Assembly (NCBI RefSeq): GCF_002999335.1
Contig: NW_020312303.1
Location: forward strand, 163,501-227,500
Length of the DNA: 64,000 nt
Direction of reading: 5' to 3'
Origin: Cyclospora cayetanensis
Lineage: Eukaryota; Apicomplexa; Conoidasida; Eucoccidiorida; Eimeriidae
The position numbers and the translations under genes were made by a program. Within the stretch, counting starts at the first letter, position 1; each line of letters opens with the position of its first letter. Shown piece by piece: positions 1 through 11,000 of the stretch. Under the pieces are notes generated by a model, which was not told where the DNA came from, did not search any database, and worked only from the letters and a program-made list of their open reading frames with translations.

Positions 1-138
1 AGCAGCTTCTGCCGCGTCCTGCAGCAGCCGCTTCAGCTTCTTCTCCTTCGCGTGGCTCTGCGCTTTTGCACCCAGCAACCTCGCGTCTTTGGAGCCATGG
101 CTGCGGGGGGAGCTCCCCATGAGCGGATGACTCGGCAT
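1..138 (-). CDS. N-terminal exon of an unidentified protein, cut by the left window edge
   Basis: An ATG at 138-136 on the minus strand opens 46 codons that run off the window without a stop. The peptide begins MPSHPLMGSSPRSHGSKDA and continues with a Lys-rich amphipathic helix (AKEKKLKRLLQDAAEA). Even use of charged residues and an open frame to the edge support coding. The gene is divergent from the REXO4-type gene starting at 1185, with about 1 kb between the two starts. Too little is visible to name it. The Lys-rich helix would suit a nuclear or RNA-binding protein, but that is only a guess. Confidence 0.5.
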   Translation of the reverse strand, partial: MPSHPLMGSSPRSHGSKDARLLGAKAQSHAKEKKLKRLLQDAAEAA

Positions 139-1184
139 CGCTGCGCTTGTGGCTGAAATTCGCCCCTTTATTTGTATCTGTGCGTGTTCGTGCGTCTGTG
201 CAGCTAAATCTCCCTGCGCTGGTGCAGTCAGAATTCAGGAGCTGCAACGGACTGCGTCGGGACCGCACCGGATGACGAACCTGAGGCTCTCCCTTTCGAC
301 GTAGCGTCGACAGCAAATTTCGAGGCACCAGACACACAGCAAGCCAGAAAAAGCCGGCGGAAACGGCACCTTTTGAAGCCCGGCTCCCCCGGTGCAACAA
401 CAACCCCACCCGCCGATGAACCGTTCAAGGGTTTCGGGGGCTCAAGTGTTAGGTCTGAGCTCGGCGTATCGGTCAAATACAAAAACTGCGGCGCTTTCTA
501 ATTAACATTCAAAAAAAACCAGGCTGCCGGCCTCCTAAAGCCTTAGCCATTGGTTCAGTCGCTTGAGCCGTGCGCGACGGATAGCAGAGGAGCCGATGCG
601 GCTGCGTTACCCCTCACAGAGTTCAAAGGCCTCCTCGATAGCCTAGACGTCGAAGAACAGAAGCATGTAGGCAGCGGAGTTGCTCAGAATTTACGGCTGA
701 AAGGCCTTCTGTTCAGGCAGTACAAAGTGTGCCCTCGAGAATCGATGCTGCTGCGACGTGGAAGGGCCCTTTCGTGTACATGCAGCCCGAAGGCATGCGG
801 ATATTTTTGGCGCTGAACTCCTTCTTCTCGGCGTTCCTTCCTTCGAATTCTCAGCGTCTCCGCCTTTTTTAGCGCTCAGGTCTAGGTATCTCTCGGAAGG
901 AGGGGTTAGGGTGGCAGGCTGCTCGCGTCAGGCAGCTCGCGGGAATGCGACGGGCAGCGGCGCGCAATTGCGAGGGCCTCTCTAGCAGCAGCTCTGTCGA
1001 GAGAATACCAAAGCCATACAGCAGAGCGGCGGCTGAAGATCAGCTGAGCAGGAGGCGCAGCAAGAGTTAATCCGTTGCGCCAGGCGCAGCGGCACCCGCC
1101 GGCACAGCTTCTGCACAACTGCAGGCGTACAACTGCCTCCCCTTTTTTTCTGCAACAGCCACCCAAACGACAACGAGCGAGGCT
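139..1184. other. Intergenic region between two divergent starts
   Basis: I see no convincing gene here. Short open frames exist on both strands but show no conserved motif and no plausible splice partners. The stretch probably holds the promoters of both flanking genes; no specific element is recognised. Confidence 0.4.
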
Positions 1185-2866
1185 ATGGGAAACAGGAAGA
1201 AGCGTCGGGGCCTGGGCTCTGTGCTGTCTGCACTGAAAAAAACAGAAGCGTCGCACCTCAAGCGCTCAGTTGCAGAATCTGAAATCCACTCTAAAGAGCC
1301 TTCAGCGAGCCAACAGCCCGAAATAGCCGACCTTCCCGAGGCTGTCGCATTGGACTGCGAAATGGTCGGCTGTGGAGATGACGGCAGAATCTCGGTACTG
1401 GGTACGACGCCCTCCTTTTCGCACACACACACCCCTTTTTTAACCCCAAAAAGGCGCGTTCTAAGCCTTCCCCTAGGATTCTCAGCGTCTCAGTGGCTAC
1501 CTTCGAGAGTCATTGGCTCCTAAGACTTCGCCTACGGCGACGGTGTGTATGAAGAGGGCCTATGCATTGGAATGTGTCGTGCGTGCGTCGTGACACCCCT
1601 ACGCTCTGGAGTGCATGTATTGTGGATATGCATGTTCTTGCTGCTGCAGCCCAAGTGGCGCTCGTCAACGAAAAGGGGGAAACGCTAGTGAACGAGCTCG
1701 TCAAACCACAGCTGCCCGTTACCGACCTCAGAGCGCACATCACCGGTAATTGCACACCAGCAAGCGCCTAGAAAATCACCTCTCTATCGCGAGAAAGGGG
1801 CACTGCAAGAGCCGCGCGCACTGCCGAAGAGAACAAGGCAGTCGTGTCATTCGCTTCTTCTTGAGCGGTAGACGAAAACCTGTTCGCAAGTTGCGGGCTA
1901 GGCACCGCCTGCGTGTGAGTGAGTGGGTGTGCTTGCTTGCTCGCTTGTGCGCGTAAACGGAGAAGGAAATTTCGAGTGCTTTCGGCGCTGGGATGTGGTG
2001 GCTTCAGGCTTAGATTTGTGGTCGCTAGAGAATCGCGGGATATCTTTTTCTGCGGCTCGGAGTTTGATTCAGTCGAAGATCAAGGGCAAGATTCTCGTTG
2101 GTCATGCGATTCACCATGACTTGCAGGTATTCCTCAGAGGGCGAGCGCTGGAGCTCGCAGAGCGCACGCAAGCGGCGCATTCCCTGCCGCGCCGACAGTA
2201 GCAACCTGCCGCGCGTCGAGACGAGGCTGCTGGCTGCCACACGAACTCCCGCTGCGCGCCGTCTCTGGCTGAGCCTCCTGTGCAGGAAGGCAGAATCGCT
2301 GCCGCTGCCGCTGCCACTCTGGCGCGCGTTCGGGTGTAGCCTGCCGCGTGTTTTCTGGGCTCAGTAGCCGCCGCTGCGTGTGTAGTGCTGCGAGGCTTTT
2401 TGCGCAGGTGTTGAATTTAACGCATCCGCTGCACTTGCTGCGAGACACCAGCAAGTACCGCCCTCTACGCCCTCCCTTTCTGCGCCCTCTGGCTTCTCCC
2501 TCTCTGCGGCTGCTCGTGAAATACCACTTGAAACGCGACATTCAGACGGGGAAACACGACCCCGCCGAAGACGCACGAGAAACGATGAACCTGTACTCCC
2601 TCGTGAGAGAGCAGTGGGAAAGGCGCTTCGCGGCGGCTGCGCGCGACACTGCTGCTGCAGCGAGCGCCTCCCCAGAAGAAGAGGCTTCGGCTGTTCCCGA
2701 TGAAGGCGCCTCCCTCCTGCCGCTCGAGGGCGAAGAAGAGGGCTCGCGTGGCGGCGCGCAGCGCTCGCAGCAGCAACGCGAGACACCGCCACCCCAGCTT
2801 GTGCTGCATCGGGGAGCCAGGAAGAAGCGGAAGCGGCGAGAACCGCATGAATACTATCTAGACTAA
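1185..2866 (+). CDS. REXO4: REXO4-type DEDDh 3'-5' RNA exonuclease, four exons
   Basis: The exon chain is join(1185..1401,1650..1745,2008..2126,2408..2866), 296 residues, with all phases consistent. The three exonuclease motifs are present: Exo I (LDCEMVG,D57 and E59), Exo II (GHAIHHDLQ, D142) and Exo III (HDPAEDARE, H194 and D199). The histidine makes it a DEDDh enzyme of the REXO4/ISG20 group, as does the conserved RDTSKYRP segment at 156-163. The family trims 3' ends of structured RNA and, in yeast Rex4, acts in pre-rRNA processing in the nucleolus; the role here is inferred. A basic N-terminus (NRKKRRG) and a Lys/Arg-rich C-terminus (RKKRKRREP) fit nuclear targeting. The start is the first ATG of the frame carrying Exo I. 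The tail from about residue 210 is low-complexity. Confidence 0.88.
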
Positions 2867-4030
2867 GTGCACTGCTCAGGGTGGGCTTCTAAGGGAAAGG
2901 CAGGAGAGCGGAGGAGGGGAGAAACAAGAGGCCGAGGGCTTTTTTTCTCGCCTTAACCCTGCGTTTGCATGCATGCATGCTTGCATGCGTGCATGCAGGC
3001 GTGCATGTGTACATATAGCGGCGTGGCATCAAGTCTTTTTACGCAGAGCTCGCTAAACGCACTGTGCTGCGGCATTTTCCCCCCCCAAACTCGCAAGACG
3101 CGACTGCGCCGTGTGCAGCACTAGCTAGCCAGTCTTCGCTATTGGTGGCAACGACTTAATCCACGAAAGGCGAAGGGAGGCTTGCCTCCCGCAGCTTCGC
3201 CAATAGCGCCATGAACAAAAGCAAAACGCCGCCTCACTGCTAGCCACCAAAAGCCGTTACTGGCCAGCTCGCACGGGTATGTACCCCGCCGCATACAGCA
3301 CGAGTCTACTCGCCGCTACAGCGCGAGCTTGACTCTTCTACTGCAGCTGATGCGTCTTAACAACGCTGCAGCCCTAAGGGTGGCGTTCCTGCATCCCTGC
3401 GGGCAGGTGCACCAGCGTGTGTTTGCCGCGCAAAGAGCAACTCGCTGCTGCCGCAACTCGGCGAGCGCATGGAGGCTTCCACGCCTGTTGCATCTGTTGG
3501 TGCAAGTATTCGCAGTAGCAGGGATGCGGGGAGGAAAGCGGGAAGGAGGGAGGAAAGGCAGCTGCTGCCAGCTGCAGGAAGGAGGCGAACTCGAGCGGCA
3601 CGCGCCGCTCAGGCGTATTGAGTGTCTGGCGTGGCGATGTACGGCTTGTGCTTCGCGGGAAGTCTGTCTTCGGCAAACGCGTAGCCTTTCTGCAGCTTGT
3701 CTTGATCCCATCTACGCAAACAAGCACAAACATTGCCATGCAAGCGACACCACTATGCATGCACAGGAGGGAGGCGCGCCTTAAGAAGGTTCAAAATCGA
3801 AGAGCGGTCAGGTGGGCGGGCAGGTGGGGTGTACGAACAGCGCGCAGTCCGTACTTGCACTGACGCCACTCTTGAAACCACTTGACGCATTTTGTGCTTG
3901 CTGTCTCCGGATCCTGCACACATATACAAGTGCACAACTCTTAAGTCTGCACATGGCTTTAAACGCATGCCCCTAATTAAGAAGTGTTCTTGTCGCAAGC
4001 CATGAATGATGGCGTGCGCGAGAGAGAGGG
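2867..4030. other. Intergenic region with a GCATGC-rich tract
   Basis: Between the convergent 3' ends of the exonuclease and the CX9C gene there is an imperfect GCATGCAT/GTGCATGC run at about 2965-3010. Open frames at 3316-3863 exist on both strands but lack motifs or splice logic, so I do not call a gene. Confidence 0.4.
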
Positions 4031-4971
4031 CTACGCAGCAGAGTCTCTTGACGCCCAGTCTCTCTCCTCTCTGAGCTGTGCGGTGCGGCGCCAAGACAGA
4101 CGCACTCGGTGTGCCTGGTGCTCGCGCAGACACTTGAATTCCTCGAGTTGCAAGTACTTGCAAGCGTCTTGGGGTTCTGCAGTTTCCAGCGTTTGCTTGA
4201 AAAGGGAGACGTCGGCAGCGACTTGCTGGGGAGTCAGCGCCTTGTGAAGGCGGCGAGGATCGTACAGGCCATAATTGTACGCCAAGTGGCGCTCCCAAGC
4301 GCTGCTGTAGGGGGGGAGTGACCCCTCGACGTCGACAGTCGCTGACGCAGGCACAGGCTGCTCCTCCGCAGCCACTGCAGCCGCTGCCGCCGCTGCTGCT
4401 GCCGTCGCTACACCGCCTCCGAGAACCTTCAAGCCCAAAAAGTCGGACGCTGCAGCGAGGGGATCCGACGCTGCCTGCTGCTGCTGCTGCTGGAGCTCGT
4501 CGCGACCACGCTGCTGCTGCTGCTGGCAAGCAGCGGGAGGCGCAGACGGTCCCAACAACGGTCTAGATCGCAGCCAGTACATCTTTTCACATCGGGTGTA
4601 GAGTGGGAATTGAGGATTCAAATACGCAGCCGAGCTGGAAGGCGGACTTGCACTGCGCCGATGTGCCCTCCACCAGCGCGCATGCAGCTTCTGCCCCGTT
4701 GGCGAGGGTTCATGCACCATGGAGTGCAAGTTCGCGGCTGGAGCGCCTAGACAGTGCGCTTTATGATTGAAACGCAATGAGGCGTTGTTTTTTCGATGCA
4801 GAAACGGGGGGAGGGGCGGTTCTGACTTTGTGCGTGGCCGTTGGCGGTAGGCGTGTGGCGCACGGTGTCAGTGCTGGGGGGAGACAGCAGAGAGAGTGGC
4901 GGCAACTTGCCTGATTTCTGCAGAGCGTTAACCGAGAGGATTTCCAAAATTAATTCGCAAGCGTCCCACAT
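4031..4971 (-). CDS. Hypothetical protein with one CX9C motif, two exons joined by a GC-AG intron
   Basis: The model is complement(join(4031..4746,4911..4971)), 258 residues. The first exon encodes MWDACELILEILSVNALQKS and ends at CAG|GCAAGT, a typical GC donor; the acceptor CTAG at 4748-4747 restores the frame. The C-terminal third is the well-ordered part (AYNYGLYDPRRLHKALTPQQ onward) and holds C-x9-C (CKYLQLEEFKC). That spacing is typical of mitochondrial intermembrane-space CHCH proteins and respiratory-complex subunits, but only one such half-motif is seen, so this is suggestive only. The middle holds Gln and Ala runs from CTG/CAG tracts. A further upstream exon is possible. The function is unknown. 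Confidence 0.55.
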
Positions 4972-5987
4972 GTCCAATGATCCTTGCTTTCGGCGGTTCG
5001 GCGGAAGCCGACTGCTTGCCTGTAGAGTGGCGATGATTCTGCGGCGCGCTTGTCGGCGTGGCTTCCTGCAGGGGCACACACATAGGCGTAGTGGTGCACT
5101 TCTGCTGTGTGCTTGAGACGCGCTGCAGTCGTAGAGAGCGTCTTGCTCTTGGGAGAGGGAAATAGAGAGAGGCTTGCAGCCAACAACACACGCGAGCGGC
5201 CATGCACGTACGCCCACTGTTGCCGATATTCTCTTCATTGATCCCTAGTCACTCCAATTGTTTGCAACCAAGGATTAGTGAAGAAATTTTATCACGCACT
5301 GGTTCGTGTGCGTTCCGACACCTTGGCGGGAGTAGCGGAAACGCGATACACAAAAAGACGTCATGTTCCTCGGCGCAGCCACGCTCTACGCTACGTGCAA
5401 CTAACTGCGAATGCTCCGCATGCTGACAGAGTGCAGCTACGCGCACACTGGCGGCTCCTCACCGCTCATGTCGGTAAATGTGAGGGGCGGAGGCAGGAGA
5501 GTTCTTACGGGAAACACGCGCTACCCCATGACCGATTCTGTGCCTAAATTCGAAGTGTCTCCCTACTTAGCTCAAGCTGCAAATCTGCGATTTGGCTTTT
5601 GCAAATCTGGCACAGTGGCACTAGGAGAGTTGCCTAAGGCATCTTGCTGGTTTGGGGTTCAATGCGGGGATATATATGTATATATATATATGCATCCCTA
5701 CTGTCGGTTGCAGCTCAGCGCGCGTGCGCGCAAATATGATGCCTGTCTGTAAGCTCAAAGAACGCGGCTTGAGTTTTCGAAATCCCTCGTGCTTTTGGAG
5801 GCAGTTTTTTCACTCACACACAGGCGACAGTTGCCCTATAAAGACCCCTCAGACTCCGCCTACGAGGATGAAATCAGCTTCGAGCAAGTGACAAGTACAA
5901 AGATGGGGTGTATAAGCCTACTCAGAAAACAGTTTGCAGACGCCAGAAAGTTATCAAAGCACCTGTGCCTCTCGGCGAGAGGTCGAA
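4972..5987. other. Region without a recognisable gene
   Basis: Several short open frames on both strands show no motif. A short TATATATG run lies at about 5670-5692. Upstream exons of the CX9C gene could lie here, but I cannot place one. Confidence 0.3.
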
Positions 5988-6275
5988 CTAGCCGCACCGG
6001 CGACGCAGTCTTGCAACACGCAGCTGCACCACAGGCAGAAGCAGCAAAAAGAAACGATGCCTTGAACGAAGGGAAGCGGCGACAAAGGTAGCAGCTGCAC
6101 AGCTAGGCGCGGCGCCAAGAGCGGCCGTTTCACGCAGCAGCCACTGCACCTCCTGCAAGAGCATATTCCTCATTCTGGGGAGCCGTCGGCGGAGATCCCC
6201 AGCAATCTGCAGAGACGCAGCAAACGGTTCGGAACTGAAGTCTTCATCGCGCGCCTTGGAGAAGTCTGGAGCCAA
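5988..6275 (-). other. Exon-like minus-strand segment, gene unresolved
   Basis: The minus strand has an open frame with an evenly polar, helical translation (DFSKARDEDFSSEPFAASLQ, then LRRRLPRMRNMLLQEVQWLL). An acceptor CTCCAG precedes it at about 6272-6267. It lacks its own ATG and lies downstream of the EF-hand stop at 6400, so it is either an internal exon of a gene that includes the CX9C product or part of a separate small gene. I could not link the phases. Confidence 0.3.
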
Positions 6276-6399
6276 GATTTAAGCATGCATTTTGCGTCTC
6301 TAGAACCGAGGAGCCCAAAAACATCTACAGAGAGAAAGAGAGAGAGAAACAAGCAGACAAACAGACTGCTCGTCAGGGAAGGCTGAGGCTTGTGGCTTT

Positions 6400-6705
6400 T
6401 TACTTCTTGCAGAACTGTAGGTAGTTGACTTGATCTCCTGGTCCTGCTATCTTTTCCAAAGCGAAATTCACTTCCTGAGGATTCAAACCCTCTCCGAATT
6501 GGGTAAGCGCGTGTCGAAGCTGCTGTTTAGTGATATAGCCAGACGAGGAAGGATCCCACAAGGCAAAGGCAGACGCCAGTTCCTCAGCAACGTCTTCAGG
6601 GTGAGCTGCCGATGCGCAGAAGGCTGTAAAGGCTTCTAGAGTTACGTCGCCACCGTTGACAGAAGCATAAAAGGCTGCTATTTCCTCCTCGCTCGCAGAG
6701 ATTCC
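6400..6705 (-). CDS. Terminal exon of a calmodulin-like / myosin light chain-like EF-hand protein
   Basis: The exon follows a TTGCAG acceptor and ends at a TAG at 6402-6400, giving 101 residues. It reads GISASEEEIAAFYASVNGGD, then an EF-hand-like helix-loop-helix (FALWDPSSSGYITKQQL) and the end LQFCKK. The layout matches the second half of calmodulin-type proteins, with a linker helix followed by lobe 2. The last loop (EKIAGPGDQVNYLQF) lacks the usual acidic positions, so it probably does not bind calcium. In apicomplexans such proteins serve as myosin light chains or calmodulin-like regulators; which one this is cannot be told. The upstream exons are not resolved; candidates lie near 6835-6900 and 7690-7915. 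Confidence 0.6.
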   Translation of the reverse strand, partial: GISASEEEIAAFYASVNGGDVTLEAFTAFCASAAHPEDVAEELASAFALWDPSSSGYITKQQLRHALTQFGEGLNPQEVNFALEKIAGPGDQVNYLQFCKK

Positions 6706-6979
6706 CTGCAACACGAATACATATATGCATGTATATACATTAATATGCGCAAACACTTAACTGCCCCTTAATCGAAGGCGCCAGCAATACGATACGCATG
6801 CTGCTAAATAAAAATCCACACATTAGCCTGCCAAGATGCCAACAGGCATCCTCTGCCAGACAACACTGGGCAACAAACCTCCCGAAAAGTCACATACACC
6901 TTGGCGACGGCAGCAGCACACGCGCCAGGCTACCCGCCACAGCAACGCAAAGATATCTGCATATATACATAGATATGTC

Positions 6980-7460
6980 TGTGTTTGTATAGGAATATAT
7001 GTATTTCGACCTCTATATCCATACGCATATATATATATATGTATGTGCATATGTATTAATCCATATAGCTATATGTACACATTGATAGATAGATGTACCT
7101 CTATCCACATACATCTACAGAAACATATGTATATATATATATGCCTGTGTTTGTATAGGAATATATGTATTTTGACCTCTATATCCATACGCATATATAT
7201 ATATATATGTATTAATCCATATAGCTATATGTACACATTGATAGATAGTTGTACCTCTATCCACATATATCTATAGATACATACATATATATATATATAT
7301 ATATGCGTGTGTTTGTATAGGAATATATGTATTTCGACCTCTACATCCATACGCACATATATATATATATATATATATATGTATTAATCCATATAGCTAT
7401 ATGTACACATTGATAGATAGATGTACCTCTATTCACATATATCTATAGATACATATATGT
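6980..7460. repeat. About three tandem copies of a ~165-bp AT-rich unit
   Basis: The unit starts TGTGTTTGTATAGGAATATA near 6981, 7147 and 7309. It contains ACCTCTATATCCATACGCA, a (TA)n run, CCATATAGCTATATGTACAC and (GATA)n. Copies differ mainly in the length of the (TA)n part and by a few substitutions. The array probably lies in an intron or 5' region of the EF-hand gene. Confidence 0.85.
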
Positions 7461-7689
7461 GTATGCGCACCATCTTTCTGCTCAAGGCAACAGCCGTTAT
7501 GACATCGAGCGTTCCTTGAGTTCCCTGCGCGACGGGAAAAGACAGCGGCGGCACAGAAAAAGCATGGGGAAGCTTCGATTACGAAAAGGGGAGGGGGACG
7601 GAGAGGGCAGCTGCAGGGTGTGTGGGGTGTCTCCAGATCAGCGACGAAGGGTGGACTGCATGGGGAGCAGAATGCAGCGCTTTCACCCA

Positions 7690-7915
7690 CCGCCAAATTC
7701 TCAAAGGCTTGTCTGAGAGGTTTCTCAACTGCCTGCACAAAGACACCGCAAACACACAGTCAGGAGGGAATTCAGATTTCCAAGGCTGGCGTTTGCGCGA
7801 GGAAAAGCGGAGGCTAATGGGTAGCGGGGGGTACCTAGATGGCTGCGTTTGCCTCTTACAGGTTTGTCTACGGTGGGTTCTTTGGCTACGACCATTTCTT
7901 GTGGAGCCTGCACCG
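7690..7915 (-). other. Two exon-like segments, possibly upstream exons of the EF-hand gene
   Basis: On the minus strand, GTGCAG|GCTCCACAAG opens a frame QAPQEMVVAKEPTVDKP that ends at a GTAAGA donor. After a TGTGCAG acceptor the next frame reads AVEKPLRQAFENLA before a GTGGGT donor. KPLRQAFENL resembles the entry helix of an EF-hand lobe, in the right order upstream of the terminal exon. Phases to 6705 could not be closed. Confidence 0.25.
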
Positions 7916-8078
7916 CAAGGAATACACCAGAGACACTGACTCTTCTTTCTTCTTGCGCATTTCTTGGCTGTCTCCACGAGGAGAAGAAAGCCGCCGCTGG
8001 CTCTCTGCATGCAGGAAGCGAGCGGAAGAAAAGGCAGAAACAGGGGAAAGGAGGAGGCTCTAGCCGATATGAGGAGCC

Positions 8079-11000
8079 TCAAGCCTCTTCTGAGCGCTGC
8101 CTCTCGCTCCGAGAGGGCTCCCTTTGCCTATGCAGCGGAGGAAGAGGCGCAACAATTTGGCAGCGTCGAGAAATTGCACGTGGCTGTTCGCAAGAAGAGC
8201 AGCCGAAGACGGGGGAGGGAGTTACCATCTCGGGGGAGGGCATGCGTTGAGGGGTGGAAGCCAGCATAGCTCCCTCATGAGCCTTCATGTATGCCACGAT
8301 CTGCAGCACCGCACAAGGCTGCATGTAATAGGAGGCTTGCCAGCTCTGCTAGACCGCTTCCTCATCTTCCGCCCCCTTATCCCTGCTGCCTCCAGTTGGT
8401 CATGTCTCGAAAGTGCAGGCAGCCTTTGCGGCGAGCGCTTACCAGTTGCGCCAACCGTTTGATTCGCAGCGCTTCGTCTTTGCCTTCTTTGCACCTTTCC
8501 TTCAGTCGATGATACTCCTGGGCAGTTCGCCGCAAGAGATTGCGTTGCTGCAGAGCATCACAAACGCAGCAAGCATCGCGAGGACTGACTTCCAGTCTGA
8601 GGCAAGGCTCTAGAAGAAGCGTCCTCATCCGCCTTCCTCCCTCAGGAGGCGTCAGCTGCCTGCCATCCTCGCATTCTCTTGGAGGGTCGAATTCAAGCAG
8701 ACGAAGACGCACCTGCTTAAGCAGCTCTAAATGGTGCCTATTAGAGGCTGCTGTCTTCTTGAGGTTTTGCTCTGTTGCCATCTGCTTCTCCTTGGCAGCG
8801 AAAATCTCGCGCTCCTTAGCCTTTAGAGCTGCCTGAACCCTCTTAGCCTCGCTCTCTATGCGAGACTTGAAGTACGACTCTCTCTCTACCTGTTGCTCCT
8901 TGGTTTTCTGATAATAGAGACATACGAAACAGAGGCAGACGTGCTCGGGGAGGGGGCGGTTGCAGAAAGCGAGACTCTGAGGACCAGCCTGATGCATCCT
9001 TATGTAGACATGAAACACGTACAGGAGGCAGATGCGCGATGCGGCAGACTGCAGGCAGGAAGAAACAACAAAAAGCGGTGAACACAGAAACTGCGCAAGC
9101 GCGAGGTGGCATTTGCTGGTCCTTACAATTGCCGTATCGTAAAAGTGATCTCGCTCCTTGACTAAATCGCTCAAGTAATTCCTGCAAACAACAAAAAGCC
9201 AAACCTTGCAATCCTACGAGGTGGCTCCTAGCTCGTGTCTCGACATCGCCGAGTTCAGCAGGCACACGCCCCTGCTGAAACACGAAACGCCATTCAATGG
9301 GTTTGTTGAGGCATTCCATATGAATATGTCTATGCGGATAAACATACACAGATATCTACAAACATAGGCTTAGACTCGTCTTACTTGTAAATAGTAACTT
9401 CACTGCGGGCGAGAGCTTCCCGCGCTTTGGATCGCTTGTAAGACTCGATGGCAGCAAGCTTTACATTCTGGAGGAAAATAGCGTACATACAAAAAGCGAA
9501 TAGGTGTGTGTGTCTCCCTCGAAATACATAAGTTCATGCATACAGAGTATATTGTAGAGACTCCTCTGTAGAGCCTCAATGCAACCCGCTGTCGCCGTGG
9601 GTAATAGTGCACATCAAGGGAGAAGAAAGCCTACTCCTAAATGCTCGCAAGCCAACGCAAGCTTCTCCAAACGAATGAGAGCTTCCGTCAAACTGCCCTC
9701 GTCCATCTTTTGATCCATAGACTTGAGACGCCTGCGCAGCGTCTCCCAACGCACAATTCTGAGAGATCGCCGTCTCCGATATATTTCGCCGCAAACGTAT
9801 TGAGCAGCGGCAAGAACTAGTTCTATGCAAAGCAAAAAAGCTGCACTCACCCCCCTTCTCTCTTTCCCCGCTTTCCCCCCCCCCCGCTTGCTGCTGCTCT
9901 TGCTACCGCTGCATGCGTTTCCTCCCATGAGAGCCTACGTATCTCCACTTTCCCTTCCCTGCACGCGCTGTTTTCCGCCCGAGACACCCCCTCTTTGCGT
10001 GAGACGATTTCTTACTGCGTTTCCCTCGTAGGCACCGCTTTCGCTTTTGCAGCCTCGTAGTGTCTAGACACTCTCATATGTTTCTTTTGGTGGGCAGCCC
10101 TAAGCAGTCAAGCCATCAACGCCAAGTACACACACACTATGCACACGCACATGCAAAGGCGCTAAGCATCGAACTCTGGTGTAGAAACATGCAACTTGGA
10201 ATGCGGTTGCGCACTCTCCGATAAAGCCTTGTCAAAACGCGCATAAACAAATCGCGGCGCATACGAATACTTACAGCGCTGCTTCCATCGCTTCCGCATG
10301 CTCTTTTGCAGCCTGAAGCTCGGCTGTAGTCGTTTCCAGTTCTTGCTGAGCTACCGTCACCTTGTATTCCATGCTTTTCAGAATCGCCAAATTGGATTGC
10401 AGCTCTTGCTACATGCCCACGACACAAATACACACACACACAAACATATATATATATATACATGTATGGATATGCGTATAAAAAAATAGTACTACGCATT
10501 TACGCACAAGCACACGTAGGCACATGCATAAAAGAGCACAGACACATACACACATGTACACACATATGCACATACACATAGACACACATATACATACACA
10601 CACATAGACACATATACACACATAAACATACACAAATAAACATACGCACACACACAAGCACATTCATGAAGGCAGCTGAACGGAAGAAAGAGCTGCCCTG
10701 GGTGCACAGCGGCTCGGGGGAAATCAAGCGCTGTTGGCAACTGTCTGGTGGCGCTAGGATTCTGCGATGTTTTTTGGAGGTTTTTTCAATGGTACCTGGA
10801 TTGCGTCGCGCTGCAAGTCCAGTTGCTCTTCGTTTTTCTTGAGTTTATCCATCATTTCCCGTTTAGCGCCTTCTGCAGCGGCAGCCTGTTTCTTTAAAAG
10901 CGCAAGCTCCTCTTTCTGCTTGCGCTGCACCTGCAGCAGCTGTCGATTTTCTACTTCCAAGCACCTGAAGCAGCACGCAGTAAGAGGGGGGATGCGTGCA

